Assembly: GCA_951812925.1 (NCBI GenBank)
Contig: OX638370.1
Coordinates: 102,810,897-102,874,896 of the forward strand
Source: Calliopum simillimum
Lineage: Eukaryota > Arthropoda > Insecta > Diptera > Lauxaniidae
Direction: 5' to 3'
DNA length: 64,000 nucleotides
Shown here: positions 45,673 to 57,094 of the stretch, in pieces
Layout: each line of letters opens with the position of its first letter
Position numbering within the stretch: the first letter of the stretch is position 1
Made by a program: the position numbers and the translations under genes
Notes under the pieces: model-generated
Told to the model about the DNA's origin: nothing
The model's database searches: none
What the model saw: only the letters and a program-made list of their open reading frames with translations

Positions 45673-47364
45673 ATAAAAGTGCCAGTTATTTAGTCTAAGT
45701 TCACTGGATTATGTCTCCGAAGCAATAATTAAACTAATAAATCAGCATTTTTCTGTGTAAGTAACCGTTAACGAGATATTTGCAAAAAAAAAAAAACAAG
45801 TTTTTGGAACGTTAGAGCTTAAATAACATTTTATGTGGCAGAGATCTCTAAGCCGATTTATAAAAACTAGAATTGCCCAATGGTCAAAATTTGACCACAA
45901 ATGCATTAAATAATTTTGGTACTTTTTTGACAGTTTTAGTATTTTTTTTGCTATTTGGTACAAAATAGAAATGCTCATTTATCATAACTGGTACAATGAA
46001 GAATATAAAACGTAAAGAAAACAAAAAAACAGTGTCAGAAGTCAGTGCCTTTCAGCTTTTTATTTTTTCTTCGTGCTGTATCCTCTTTTCAGCTCTGTGT
46101 GACCGCGTATTTTGTCGCTGTTAAAATTGAAAAATTTGCATTTAATTTTACCTGGCTTAATGGCAAAATATTAAAATAATTTTAACTTTGTGCACATTTA
46201 CACACAACTACCTTTCTAATGGTGTAAATTTCAAAGTTTTGCTCCATTTCTAACATAGTAAAAAAGGTAGGATAAAGTTTTGTCTTGCGTGTTAATATAT
46301 GGATTGCATTTATAAAATTTCTCAAATTTTCCATTTCAAAAATAATATTTTTTTTTATGAAATCAACCCACCGTGCGTCGTAGTATCTTTGAAGATCAAG
46401 CAACGAAATTTCGTTGATACAATCGATGTGTCAACATTGAAATAAAAACTTTACTCTTTAACGCTGAAGTGGCGACGGCATTAATGTGCGCTGTTTAATG
46501 CCGCTGCGCAGCAGCAACTGCTTTTAGGTAGCTAACCTGCTAATCGAGGGATGTTTATATTACAAGCTTCTTTAAAAGATACATATTGACGCGCTGAGGT
46601 GTCCCTTTCTAAATATTTTTCTATTTTAGAGGCTTTGAAGGATTAAGGACTTCTTTTTGCAGTAAAACTCGGGTTTCATAATTTGTCTCCTCAGATATGT
46701 ACTCGCATATTCATTTCAATGATTCTTCATTTACAGTATTTTGTCTTTTGCAGTTATGTAGTTTCGAATGAATCAGATGGAAAACCAAATTGGTTGTCAG
46801 CATGGCAATGGTATTTTAACCTATGCAACTCTGAATTTAAAAAAGGATCAGGCGAAAAATATGCATTATATATTAGACAATAAACAATAATGCCAATCTG
46901 TGTCACTTTTCTTAATATTTTTTATTTACAATAGTTTTTTTTTTCGTCAAATATTTCTCTTGGTTTTGTATGATTTAGAATTTGATGAGATCTAAAATTT
47001 TGGAAAGAATTTTGTTTGTCTGTAATGCTTCAAACAGCTCTGCAAACTTTGATATTAGATCATAGCTAAAACACACTTACTTAGTTTAAGCTTATGTTTC
47101 TTGCTTAATGATTTGGGTAAATTCAAAAATGTCTTAAATTTAAATGACCAAAAAAAGGCACACCTCACTGCACACTTGCACTTGATATTAATTAGAAATG
47201 TTTTTTATTTACTCTTTATTACGTAGACACGGTTTACTTGAGAGCTTTGTTTTGATTTAAAATATCTCCGTACAAATAAAAATTTGAAACATCTTTTGTT
47301 AAAAATTCTTGTTCATATAGTTAAAGAGTTTCGCAAGTTAATTAACCAGATATGTATTTAATAT
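45673..47364. other. Intergenic, little recognised
   Basis: AT-rich DNA; the only coding-like signal is the possible terminal exon at 46754-46883. Confidence 0.35.
46754..46883 (+). CDS. Possible terminal exon of an unknown gene
   Basis: After a good acceptor (gtcttttgcag at 46753) a frame reads YVVSNESDGKPNWLSAWQWY through GEKYALYIRQ and stops, with AATAAA overlapping the stop region. Composition looks protein-like and unlike the neighbouring AT-rich frames. I do not recognise the product and see no upstream exons, so it may be a relic or chance. Confidence 0.2.
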
Positions 47365-48292
47365 GTACATTAAACTGGTTCTATTTGTATGTTGCAAAAA
47401 AAAGTCGTCACCACACCAATTCAAAATTAAGAAGGATTCTTAAAAACGATTTCTGAAAATTTTTTTTTCTGTTCCAAGAAAAACTTGAGGAGCACTTGTG
47501 TTTCTTCTGATAGTCCATTTTGACACAAAAAAAAAAAACGAATTTTGCTAAAATTCCGTTTTTACTCAAAGCAAGGCATCTTAGGAAAAAAGTTTGCTCA
47601 AATTGTTGAAATTGAAGAAGTTATAGCGAATATAAAACTTCAGTGCAAAATATGGAAGAATTCTACTGAAAAAATAAGACCATCCCAGTGTGCCAGACGG
47701 TTCATATCTTCGCTTTTTTACCCGTTACGGATCCGTTACTGATCCGTTGGCGGGAGAGATTCCCAAAAAAAAAGCGAATCGTTTTTTTTTTTGGAATTTC
47801 TCCCGCAAACGGATCAGTAACGGATAAAAAAGCAGAAATTGAACCGTCTGGCACACTGGGATTGCATAGTTTTAGGATCGATTTTAAATTTTTGGATTTT
47901 CGTTTTTCATATTTTGTACTAAAATTTTAGATTCGCTATAACTTCTTCAATTTCAACAATTTGAGTAAACTTTGTAGACATAAGTTTTATGATTTTTTAT
48001 GGCCTTCAATTCTATGAAGTGTTCTTGGCACCTTAGGGTGGTAGAAATTGAAATAATGAGTACAATTAGTCGAAAAAAACATTTGAGATAAATTACTTCT
48101 ATAAATGAAATATAGCCCACATTGAGACATTAACAACGATACTATACTTTTTGATCGGATGGAGCAATAGGGAACAAATTAAATAGCGTTTTATTTAGAG
48201 GTCGAAAAAAAAAATTATTTTTTTCCTTAAAAATCAAAGTATGGAGGGCTTACAGCGAACTTTTTTTTTTGTGATTCTATCTAATGTACACT
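47365..48292. mobile_element. Inverted-repeat element ending TCTAATGTACA, with nested MITE
   Basis: Left end GTACATTAAACTGG and right end TCTAATGTACA are roughly inverted. Inner arms AATTGTTGAAATTGAAGAAG (about 47599) and the reverse at 47935-47985 match well. A smaller element lies at 47684-47860. Confidence 0.45.
47684..47860. mobile_element. 177-bp MITE with CCCAGTGTGCCAGACGG ends
   Basis: Perfect 21-bp inverted ends (47684-47704, 47840-47860), with a second arm pair inside (GATCCGTTACTGATCCGTT / AACGGATCAGTAACGGAT-like). Target duplication unclear. Confidence 0.7.
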
Positions 48293-48560
48293 CTACGCGC
48301 AATATCCCCTAATCACATAGTTTACTAATTTTAAGACAACAAAAACACGTGTGAAAAATGTTAACATCTTAAGTAATAAGAATCTTATGAATAAATCAAA
48401 AGTACAGTTCATCTTATGTACAATGTCATCATTTGAAATAAATTTGTTAAGGTAACACATTGCGCACGCGTAAACCTCTCCCTTTGCTCATTAAATTAAA
48501 TCTAAGCGTGCTACCCTGAGAACTTGCAAAGATGAAAGATACAAATTCAAATTCAAATTG

Positions 48561-48591
<31 letters not shown>
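48561..48591. repeat. (TG)n microsatellite
   Basis: About 15 uninterrupted TG dinucleotides. Confidence 0.95.
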
Positions 48592-48593
<2 letters not shown>

Positions 48594-48983
48594 AAGATAA
48601 CAACATTTAGTGCTCAAACTTCGTCAATTGTTGCCCCGTAAGCTTCATAGAACGAAATTAGCAAATACAGTTTCTTGCTTTTTTAAATTTTCAATATTTA
48701 TAATTAATTTCGATTGGTTGGCTAATTATTTACACATTGAATGCATTTACGAGCAATAAAAAGCATACAGAGCTGTAAGACAATGCATTCAATTCAGTAG
48801 TGTACCGCGGATATTGGGCGTTAAACATAACTTGTCTATCACAAAGTGATCAGTTTTCGTTTCATATCCAGACTAGCTGTTTTACCCGGCGTTGCTCGGG
48901 TTTGCTTAAATTTTTCACTCTGGGTCATTCGCAGAAAAACAATAACAATTGCTTTATATCACTTATTCCACTAAAATGAATCA

Positions 48984-49628
48984 TAACTAGTAAGAGCGTA
49001 ATATTTAGCCTGGCCAAACATTTAATACCCTACACAGCAGTATCTTGAAAATTTTTCTCATATTGAAGGTGCCAAGCCCTCTTGTCCGATTTTACCCAGT
49101 TTTTGCCTAGAGCTTGCATTTATAGCTCTTAGTGTCTGAGTAAAATTTAGTTCGATTACCTTCAGTCTAGCGTTATGAAGATTTTGCTTATATGAGAGGT
49201 GCCACGCCCTCTTGTCCGAATTTGCCCAACTTTTGCTCAGAGCTTATGCTTACAATTTATAGTATTTATGTGTATTTTGGTTGCATTGTCGTGAAAAATA
49301 CTCCTAAAGTTGCATTTTGAATACATATTTTGTATGGGCGGTAGACGTGTTCGTTTATCGATTTTGCTCATTTTCAATCCCCCGAGCTAAATTTGACGAC
49401 GAAGCCAGAATATTAAAATTTCATTGAATTATCTTGCTCAGTTTTACCAAAAAATCTATTTCCACGCACACCCAGCCAGCCACCCAGCCAGACAGACGAA
49501 CATGGCAATTTCGACCCAGGATGTGACGCTGATCAAGAACATATATACTTTTCAATACCTGCCACGCCTCCTTCTCTGCGTTACAAACGGAAGGACAAAG
49601 TGAATATACCCTGGGTGTAGGGTATAAT
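48984..49628 (+). mobile_element. mini-me/INE-1-like element, copy 2
   Basis: Same start (TTTAGCCTGGCCAAACATTT), internal GCCACGCCCTCTTGTCCGA units, CCAGCCAGCCACCCAGCCAG run, GACGCTGATCAAGAAC core and CCTGGGTGTAGGGTATAA tail as copy 1. A TTACCCGGCGTTGCTCGGG phrase just before it (48894) is from another repeat. Confidence 0.65.
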
Positions 49629-49740
49629 AATGCGATTTTCAAGCAAGAAAGAACTAAAAATGCTAATAAGGAAAACTGTTTTTTTAAATAATGTTCCACA
49701 AACAGGTGCTCGAATATATTTTTTTATTTATCTATATATT

Positions 49741-49847
49741 GGGGGTTATCGTGAATCAAGATTCCCGGGGAATTTTCGCAGACTGCCGTGCATTCTCTAT
49801 TGCAGTTTAAGAAAATTCCCCGGGAATCTTGATTCACGATAACCCCC
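49741..49847. repeat. Perfect 37-bp inverted repeat (hairpin, probable young MITE)
   Basis: Arms 49741-49777 (GGGGGTTATCGTGAATCAAG...) and 49811-49847 are exact reverse complements around a 33-bp centre. ATT on both sides may be a 3-bp target duplication. Confidence 0.8.
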
Positions 49848-49859
49848 ATTAATACGTGA

Positions 49860-50150
49860 ACAGTTTTTTTGCCTCCCTTTTGCGAGCTAACCATTTAACC
49901 GATTTTCGAATTTTTTTTTTATATGAAAGGTACTGTGGTGTAAAATGCACAAAATAAAAAATTATCCTCATAAGGTGCCATTAAGGCATTAAAAAACAGG
50001 ATCGAAGTTTCCCATATAATTACAACAACAACAGCACCCACAGAGTTATGCTGTGTTGTCAAGAAAGTGAATGAGACAGTGGAGTGAGAGAAATTTTGTT
50101 ATTGTTGTTTTTCTCTTGCTTGCACGAAACCTGTTTCATTGCGTTCTGTT
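49860..50150. other. Intergenic, nothing recognised
   Basis: No gene or repeat recognised. Confidence 0.4.
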
Positions 50151-50154
50151 GCGC

Positions 50155-50850
50155 TCAGACGTTCTGCACCGATATTTTGGATGTTTTTCGATACATTTGG
50201 ACTTATATCGATATTTTGGATGTTTTTCGATACTTTTGGACTTTTATCGATATGTTGGATGTTTCTCGATACTTCTGGACTTTTACCGATATTTTGGATG
50301 TTTCTCGATGCTTTTGGACTTTTACCGATATTTTGGATGTTTCTCGATACTTCTAAACTTTTCTCGATATTTTGGATGTTTCTCGATACTTCTGAACTTT
50401 TATCGATATTTTGGATGTTTCTCGATACTGTTGTGAGTTTGCTAAGCACCTAATGCATAAATCAGTCATAAAAGAACCACTAAATATTTTTATTAATACA
50501 CCCTAATTAAATATAGAACATTCTTTTGCTTGCACATCGATTGATCGAGTTTCAGCTAAAGCCAAACCGTGGGATACCAAAATGAAATGTATTTAACATC
50601 GTCAGCCGGTTTCTGGACTTTTATCGATATGTTGGATGTTTTTCGATACTTTTGGATTTTTATCGATATTGTGGATGTTTCTCGATACTCTCGATATTTT
50701 GGATATTTCTCGATGCTTTTGGACTTTTACCGATATTTTGGATGTTTCTCGATACTTTTGGACTTTTACCGATATACATACCGATGTTTGTCGATACTTT
50801 TGAGATCTTTTCGATATTTTGGATGTTTTCCGATATTTTTTGGCACAAGC
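50155..50850 (+). repeat. 38-bp minisatellite, forward arrays
   Basis: Two arrays (about 50165-50432 and 50610-50845) of a unit close to CGATATTTTGGATGTTTCTC + GATACTTTTGGACTTTTA. Roughly seven and six copies, some truncated. Confidence 0.85.
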
Positions 50851-51039
50851 ACTACACCAATTTTTATGTTATTCGGTTTTAAGATATACTGAGCCTGCTG
50901 CATATAAAAAATGTTGCTACGATTAATGAATACTCAATGTTCTGGTTTTCTTTTTTACCAAACGGTACTCGGAAAAAGTTTATCTATCTCAAAGTAAAAG
51001 GCCAAATTTTGGCCACCGTCGATACTAGTTTTCATAAAA

Positions 51040-52310
51040 TTATCACATCTAAAATATCGGTAAAAGTCTCAATGTAACGAAAAATATTGAGTTACATCGA
51101 AGAAAGTCAACAATTATTGAAAAATATCGGTAAAACTCCAAAAGTATCGAAAAATATCGAAATACATTTGAAAAGTTGTAAAATATTGAAAGCATTTAAA
51201 ATATCGATAAAAGTCCAAAAGTTTTGAAAAATATTGAAAAACGTCAAAGAAATTGGTTAAGGTCCAGATGTATCGAAATACATCCAAATATCGGTAAAGT
51301 TCCTAATGTATCGAAAAACATCCAATAGGTATATTGAAAAAAGACTGAAGGTATTGAAAATTTTGAAAAACATCCCAAAAATCGGTAAAGGTTCAAATAT
51401 ATCGGAAAACATCGAAAAAATCGGTAAAAGTCCAAATTAGGGACAAGACTTGCTAGCTGAGTAAAACCCCCGATGGGTTTTGGAAACTGCATAACGGTTT
51501 TTATCGACCTCCAAAGTTTTTGTTAGATGCTCCTTAGTTTCTGATCAATTGCTCGTGTACTATTTCAGGAACCAATTTTTTTATTAACTAATTGATGTTT
51601 TCAGTTTACCGACCATAACTCAAAAAGTACCAATTTCACAAAAAACTTCCTTATGCAAAAATTCAACTAAACTGTAAAATGCATAAAGTTTGTAAATACA
51701 CAATATGGGACTCGGTCGTTAAATGAGAACTTTCGGCTGTTGAACCTCCAGGGTCGGCCAAACTCTTTTCTTACTCAAAAGTAAGGCATCGTACAAAAAA
51801 AGATTTTTTTGGACTTTAAAAATTTTGTAATTTTAAAATTTTTATATTAATAGGAAACTAAGGAGCTTCTGACAAAAACTTTGGAGGTCGATAAAAACCG
51901 TTATACGGCTAAGTTTGCATTACCCATCGGGGGTTATACTCAGCTATGATAGGGCTATCGTCCCAGTATAGCCAAATCTTGTCCCTATCACATTTTTTTA
52001 AATTCTTCCACAGTGTTATCCGATATATCGAAAAAAATCCAAAAGTGTCGAAAAATTTTGAAATACATGAACGAAATCGATAAAAGTTCAAGTGTAACAT
52101 CCAACATATCTATAAAAGTCCAAAGAAGCCAAAAAAACATTTTAAATATCGGTTAAAGTCCAGAAGTATTGGAAAACATCGAAGAAATTGGTAGTACAAA
52201 CATATCAAAAAACATCCAATACATCGAAAAAAAGTCCATAGATACTAAAAATTTTAAAAAACTTCGGTAAAATTTTAAAAATGTCGAAAAATATTGAAAA
52301 TAGTGAGTTA
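51040..52310 (-). repeat. Same minisatellite, reverse-complement arrays
   Basis: At 51040-51440 and 52015-52310 the complement of the unit recurs in more decayed form (ATCGGTAAAAGTCCAAAAGT, TATCGAAAAACATCC). Between them a second inverted pair lies: 'gtttttatcgacctccaaagtttttgt' at 51496 and its reverse at 51873. Confidence 0.7.
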
Positions 52311-53755
52311 ATTTTACATTCGTCCCCCCTCTGATCTTTGCTTTCATTTCCTGGAAGAGCACCATATGCTTCAAAATAGTAATTTTTGCCCTTTGAAGCA
52401 AGGATTTCTCGAAATTCTGTCCTGACAGACCAAATCTGGTTTCGGATTTGAGTTCAACGACATAAAGCAAAGATTTCATGCTTTATTTCTTATGTAGCTG
52501 TGTTATAAATTCTTTAGAGCTGCCTGGGGACTACTATTCATATTTTTTACAATCAATAACGCTGCACATTAATGGAGCAAATTTCGTTGTTTCTTATGAA
52601 ATTTTTTTATTTTTTCATTTTAATAGCTTTTAATTTTACTCGAAATAAGGCAATCAGTAAATATTGGCACGAGTGCACACGTCCATAAAGGGAAAAGATC
52701 GAGAGAAGGGTTCTCATGCTAATTGACCGAGTGTGAGGACTAGAGTATCTAGCTGCTTAAGTTTTAGCTATTTGCAGTAATTTTTATTGTTGTTGCTGTT
52801 GTTGTTTTTGTTGTTGTTTTTGTTAATATTACTGTTTACTGCTAATTAATTATTGAATTAGCAAGTTTTTGCAAAAGCGCACTGCAGTCAGCTACTCGTA
52901 TGAAACGTTCAAATATTTACTAGCAGTTTTTATTGTTGTTGTTGCTGTTACTGTTTATTTTGCTATAAAGTTTGTCTATCTACTATAAAGCGCTTTGTAT
53001 TGGTTATTCACCAATATGTTGTTCCTTTCATTGTGCAACAATTTTGATCAAATAAAATGAAAAAATTTATAAAAATTTTATTTAATCACACATCACAGTT
53101 GAACTACTGTGCCACACAGTATATCCATTCTTTCGGTTTTTTATAACTTTGGACCGTCGCAAAGTGGCAGATCGTGGCCATAAATAGGTGAAATTTGAAA
53201 GTTCTATGGATTTTAAGATTTTTTTCGGCAATCGTCAGATAATACTTAGAGACCAATAAAAAAATTATAAAAATTCAAAATTTTCATTAACACGGTGGGC
53301 TCAAATTGAAATTTAAACAGCAATAGATAGATAGAAACATATTATTACATTACAATTACAAATCTGTTAGACCTTCGGACTAACATGCAAATTCTAGTTA
53401 CATTTATGTGGGGTGAATCTCCACCAACGGGTATTTTTGGGGTTTCGATGAAACAAACTAAAGATGTTTTGTGCGTTTTTAAAACTCTCTAAAGTCCATG
53501 AAAGTCAGAATTTTATTGTATTAAAAATGTCGAAAAATATTAAAGAAATCAAAATCAAAATTTAAATAAATCTTAAAAACATTCAAAAAATCTAAAGTCA
53601 TGAAAGGTGGAAGAAATTAGAAATGTTGAAAAAGTGGACAAAAAATATGCAAAAGGTCTAAAAAATATGATTTTTTTAGTAGATCAAGCTCACAAATGCT
53701 GGAAAAACTCAGAGAAAAATACAAAATTTTAAGAAGTCGGAGAATTTTGATGTAT
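52311..53755. other. Intergenic, little recognised
   Basis: TTG-rich trinucleotide stretches near 52790-52830 and 52930-52960. 53325-53390 shares AGAAACATATTATTAC and a GTTAGACC-like head with the tRNA-like repeat at 13920-13975. No gene. Confidence 0.4.
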
Positions 53756-53759
53756 TTAC

Positions 53760-54580
53760 GCATTACGTTTTACGCTTTGCGCTTTACGTTTTGCGCTTTA
53801 CGCTTTGCGCTTTGCCCTTTACACTTTGCGCTTTACGTTTTACGCTTTGCGCTTTAGGTTTTGCGCTTTGTGCTTTACGCTTTGCACTTTGCGCTTTTCG
53901 CTTTACGCTTTCCGCTTCACGCTTTACGCCTTGCGCTTTACGCTTTGCACTTTGCGCTTTGCACTTTACGCTTGACGCTTTGCGCTTTACGCTTTGCACT
54001 TTGCGCTTTACGCTTTGCGCTTTACGCTTTACGCTTTGCGCTTTGCACTTTGCGCTTTGCGCTTTACGCTTGACGTTTGCGCTTTGCGCTTTTCGCTTTT
54101 CGCTTTACGCTTTGCGCTTTGCGCTTTACGCTTTATGCTTTGCGCATTACGCTTTTCGCTTTGCCCTTTACGCTTTGCGCTTTACGCTTTATGCTTTACG
54201 CTTTGCGCTTTACGCTTTGCGCTTTACGCTTTGCGCTTTTCGCTTTGCGCTTTACGCTTTATGCTTTACGCTTTGCGCTTTTCGCTTTACGCTTTAGGTT
54301 TTGCGCTTTTTGCGCTTTACGCTTTGCGCTCTGCGCTTTGCGCTTTATGCTTTTCGCTTTGCGCTTTTCGCTCTGCGCTTTACGCTTTACGGTTTGCGTT
54401 TTGCGCCTCACGCTTTACGCTTTGCGCTTTACGCTTTGCACTTTACGCTTTGCGCTTTACGCTTTGTGCTTTGCGCTTTACGCTTTGCGCTTTACGCTTT
54501 GCGCTTTATGCTTTACGCTTTACGCTTTGCGCTTTAGGTTTTTCGCTTTGCGCTTTCGCTTTGCGCTTAACGCTTTAAAA
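53760..54580. repeat. (TTTRCGC)n heptamer array, about 820 bp
   Basis: More than 100 tandem copies of TTTACGC or TTTGCGC with point changes and occasional length changes. Because seven is not a multiple of three and no unit makes a stop, all three + frames stay open for long distances. Protein-like translations (LRFALYALRF) are artefacts. Confidence 0.95.
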
Positions 54581-54621
54581 CTTCCAAAAATCCAATACCG
54601 GCTTCGCGTATCAGTCTATAA

Positions 54622-54774
54622 GGGGCTGTCCATAAACTCCGTGACGCTAAAATTCGCTATATTGAACCCCCCCTATGTGACGGTAGCTTCATATAAAAAA
54701 TAAATAAAATACACCAAGCGTGACGCTTGCTCGAACCGACCCCCAGGAACGTCACTGAGTTTATGGACAGCCCC
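54622..54774. mobile_element. 153-bp MITE with GGGGCTGTCCATAAACTC ends
   Basis: Inverted ends GGGGCTGTCCATAAACTCCG / CAGTGAGTTTATGGACAGCCCC-type with GTGACG inner motifs. TAA on both sides (54619-54621, 54775-54777). PIF/Harbinger-like. Confidence 0.75.
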
Positions 54775-55171
54775 TAAAATATCCAACACCTAGTTTGCTA
54801 GCCAAATTTCCGTTGTTGTTCATAAAAATTTCTTTGATTGACTTTTTTGTTTTCCTATAAAAAATTTGCGAATGAAAGAAATGCGGTATAAATTGCATAT
54901 CAAATGAAAAGAAATTGATTATGTTTTTATAATTTGTTACAAAAATTACAGGTTGATAAGACATTTTTTGGAAAAATAGTGCTTTAAAAATAAAAAATTG
55001 GTAAAAATTCTCGAAAATACGCCATATCACGAAAATCTTGACTTGGGTTTAAAACTTTTGCGTTCTGATTTTGAAGCCAGTTAAAAACCTGACAGCAAGC
55101 AACGAATAGCTCTAAGATTTCTCCTAGGTAGCAGGTCAAATCGTGTTTGTAAAGACGCAAAGGAGCTCGCT

Positions 55172-55472
55172 AGCTGCCATACCTAAATTGGAGCGTCAGG
55201 CATTGCGTTATTTAACGTTACACAAAAGCTTCAAGCGCCAAACCGAAATAAAGAACGTTGCGTTGAAGTCATTTGTTTGTCAAAATCATATTGCTGTTTT
55301 TTTTCTTTCTTTTCTGCAGCTAACTTCACTCCATAACGCTTTGTCAAAATTAAAAATTCGAATAGCTGAGCGTTGAGCGTTGGCATGCGTTCGGTATGTG
55401 CCATACAAATTGTATGTACATGAGAAATTTTTACCAATAAAATAACGCTGATGCGTCAATTTAGGTATGGCA
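55172..55472. repeat. Foldback element with CTGCCATACCTAAATTG ends
   Basis: CTGCCATACCTAAATTGGAG at the left; the reverse complement (CAATTTAGGTATGGCAG) at 55456-55472. Imperfect inner arms around GCGTTATTT. About 300 bp; class unknown. Confidence 0.6.
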
Positions 55473-56713
55473 GTAACTGCTACTGGAATACCAAAACATC
55501 TTAGTTACAGCTTTTGTAGCAGTGAAGAGCTGTGTGACAGCTCTAATACTGTTGCCAGAACTCTTTACGCAAATATATGAATTTTATTTTTTTCGAGTAG
55601 AATATTTAACAGTACTGTTAATACTTCAGTTTAGCCATTGCTGTAACTTTGAAATAACAAAATATCCACCACTGTCGGTAGCATTTGAAGAAATAACGTT
55701 GTATACTTAGAGGAGCTGCAATGTCATAAATGGAATATTGTGACAAGTTCTTGAGTTAGCAACTGCACGTTTTTTAAATTATTTTATTTATAATAAAAAT
55801 GGTAAGAACATTTGAAATGCTTTGTAAAAGTCGATTTATAATGGAAATATTCAAAAATGTAGAAAAGCAGAAAACGAGCGTTTTAAAGATAACTCCTGAA
55901 AATCGATGGAGAATGGGTGTTGTTAAAATTTAAAAAAATTATTTGTTAATGAAATCTTAAATTGGTAAGGGACAGACCTTCCAAAGATTTAAATTTGTTT
56001 GCGAAAAACGCAATTTGGCTGAAGTGTTGGGTTACAAGGTTGTAATATTTAGCTTGAATCAAAACACCTGAAATGTAGCCCGCCCGACAAAAAACCAAAA
56101 TCCATGTTTTTAACAGTTTTTTGAACTACAGTGTTGATAGTTATGCAACCCAAATCTTTTTAAGGGTTTGCTCTCTAGAAGTCCCGAAACTTGTGGCTTT
56201 ATACAATGGTTTGATTGCTTTAACTGAAGATATAAGAAACACACAGTGCCGCTAGATTCCAATAAATGTAAGTAGGAAATCTATCTAATCCTTCTCGGAC
56301 ACCAAAAAAATCATTTTTGACTAAAACTTCAAAGTTTTTTCTCTTTATTTAAAAAATTGTAAAGTTGTTAAAAATTTCGGTAAATTGTGCAGCATATAAA
56401 CACTGTAATGTATAATATTTATCATGGAGTTGTTTTTTGATGGTGAAACATCTTGGAGAGCACGCATAAATTTCTCTATAAGACTGGGCTCTTTAACAAT
56501 GCTGCACCATCAAAAATAAAGTTTAATAAAAACAACAAAAATATATAGATATGTATATATGAATATGTGTATGTAAGTAATTTGAACCATCTATACTACA
56601 GTACATTTCTTGTATCTTAAAAACTAGAATATGAGCTTACAAATTACATAAAAAACAATTAAAATGCCATAAGAAATGTATATTACTGCTTGCATCAATC
56701 CCAATCAATCCAA
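55473..56713. other. Intergenic, nothing recognised
   Basis: AT-rich; must hold the 3' end of the - strand reductase transcript. No gene seen. Confidence 0.4.
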
Positions 56714-56852
56714 TCAATGTTTCACCATATGCATTTTATCTGAATCAAATGAAGAAGCCTTCATCAAATCAATTATGCCCAATTTCGAGAACAACAGATA
56801 AGCAAGTCCGGTCAAAATGGCTACTTTGCAGAAACGATCCAAGACGTACATC
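56714..56852 (-). CDS. Fatty acyl-CoA reductase, cassette A, last exon
   Basis: MYVLDRFCKVAILTGLAYLL then an acidic, Ser-rich end (SSFDSDKMHMVKH, stop at 56714-56716). The hydrophobic helix is the C-terminal membrane anchor usual in insect FARs. Acceptor ttttag, phase 2 in. Confidence 0.8.
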
Positions 56853-56910
56853 CTAAAAATAAAAAGCGCAAAAAATATATGAGACTTTAAAGCAAATAGC
56901 ACATGCTTAC

Positions 56911-57036
56911 ATTTTTAATTGGGCTCTGGCTCTTGGAAGTGATGTTAGCGGTTCCTTCATTACATATTGACGTCCTCCTAGTATGCAGGTACGCATGTAT
57001 TCCATATCATCCACTTCATCGGTATTTATTTTAAAG
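56911..57036 (-). CDS. Fatty acyl-CoA reductase, cassette A, exon 4
   Basis: FKINTDEVDDMEYMRTCILG then GRQYVMKEPLTSLPRARAQL, the part of the FAR C-terminal ('male sterility') domain reading D...W..Y....GxRxYxLKE in relatives. Acceptor ttctag (57038-57037), donor gtaagc at 56910. One codon shorter than the matching exon of cassette B. Confidence 0.85.
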
Positions 57037-57094
57037 CTAGAAGAGATTGATTAATATAATTAAATGATTAGGCTATATCATATTCCAACATAAA

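Noticed and set aside
50155..50850. CRISPR-like array
   Set aside because: Units are contiguous and degenerate, without unique spacers, in a eukaryotic genome; it is a minisatellite.
50071..50892. Open frames reading repeated RYFGCFSILLDF on + and SRNIQNI on -
   Set aside because: Pure products of the 38-bp minisatellite.
53791..54703. Several long overlapping + strand open frames (up to about 208 codons)
   Set aside because: They are translations of the TTTRCGC heptamer array in all three frames; no splice or start context and no domain.
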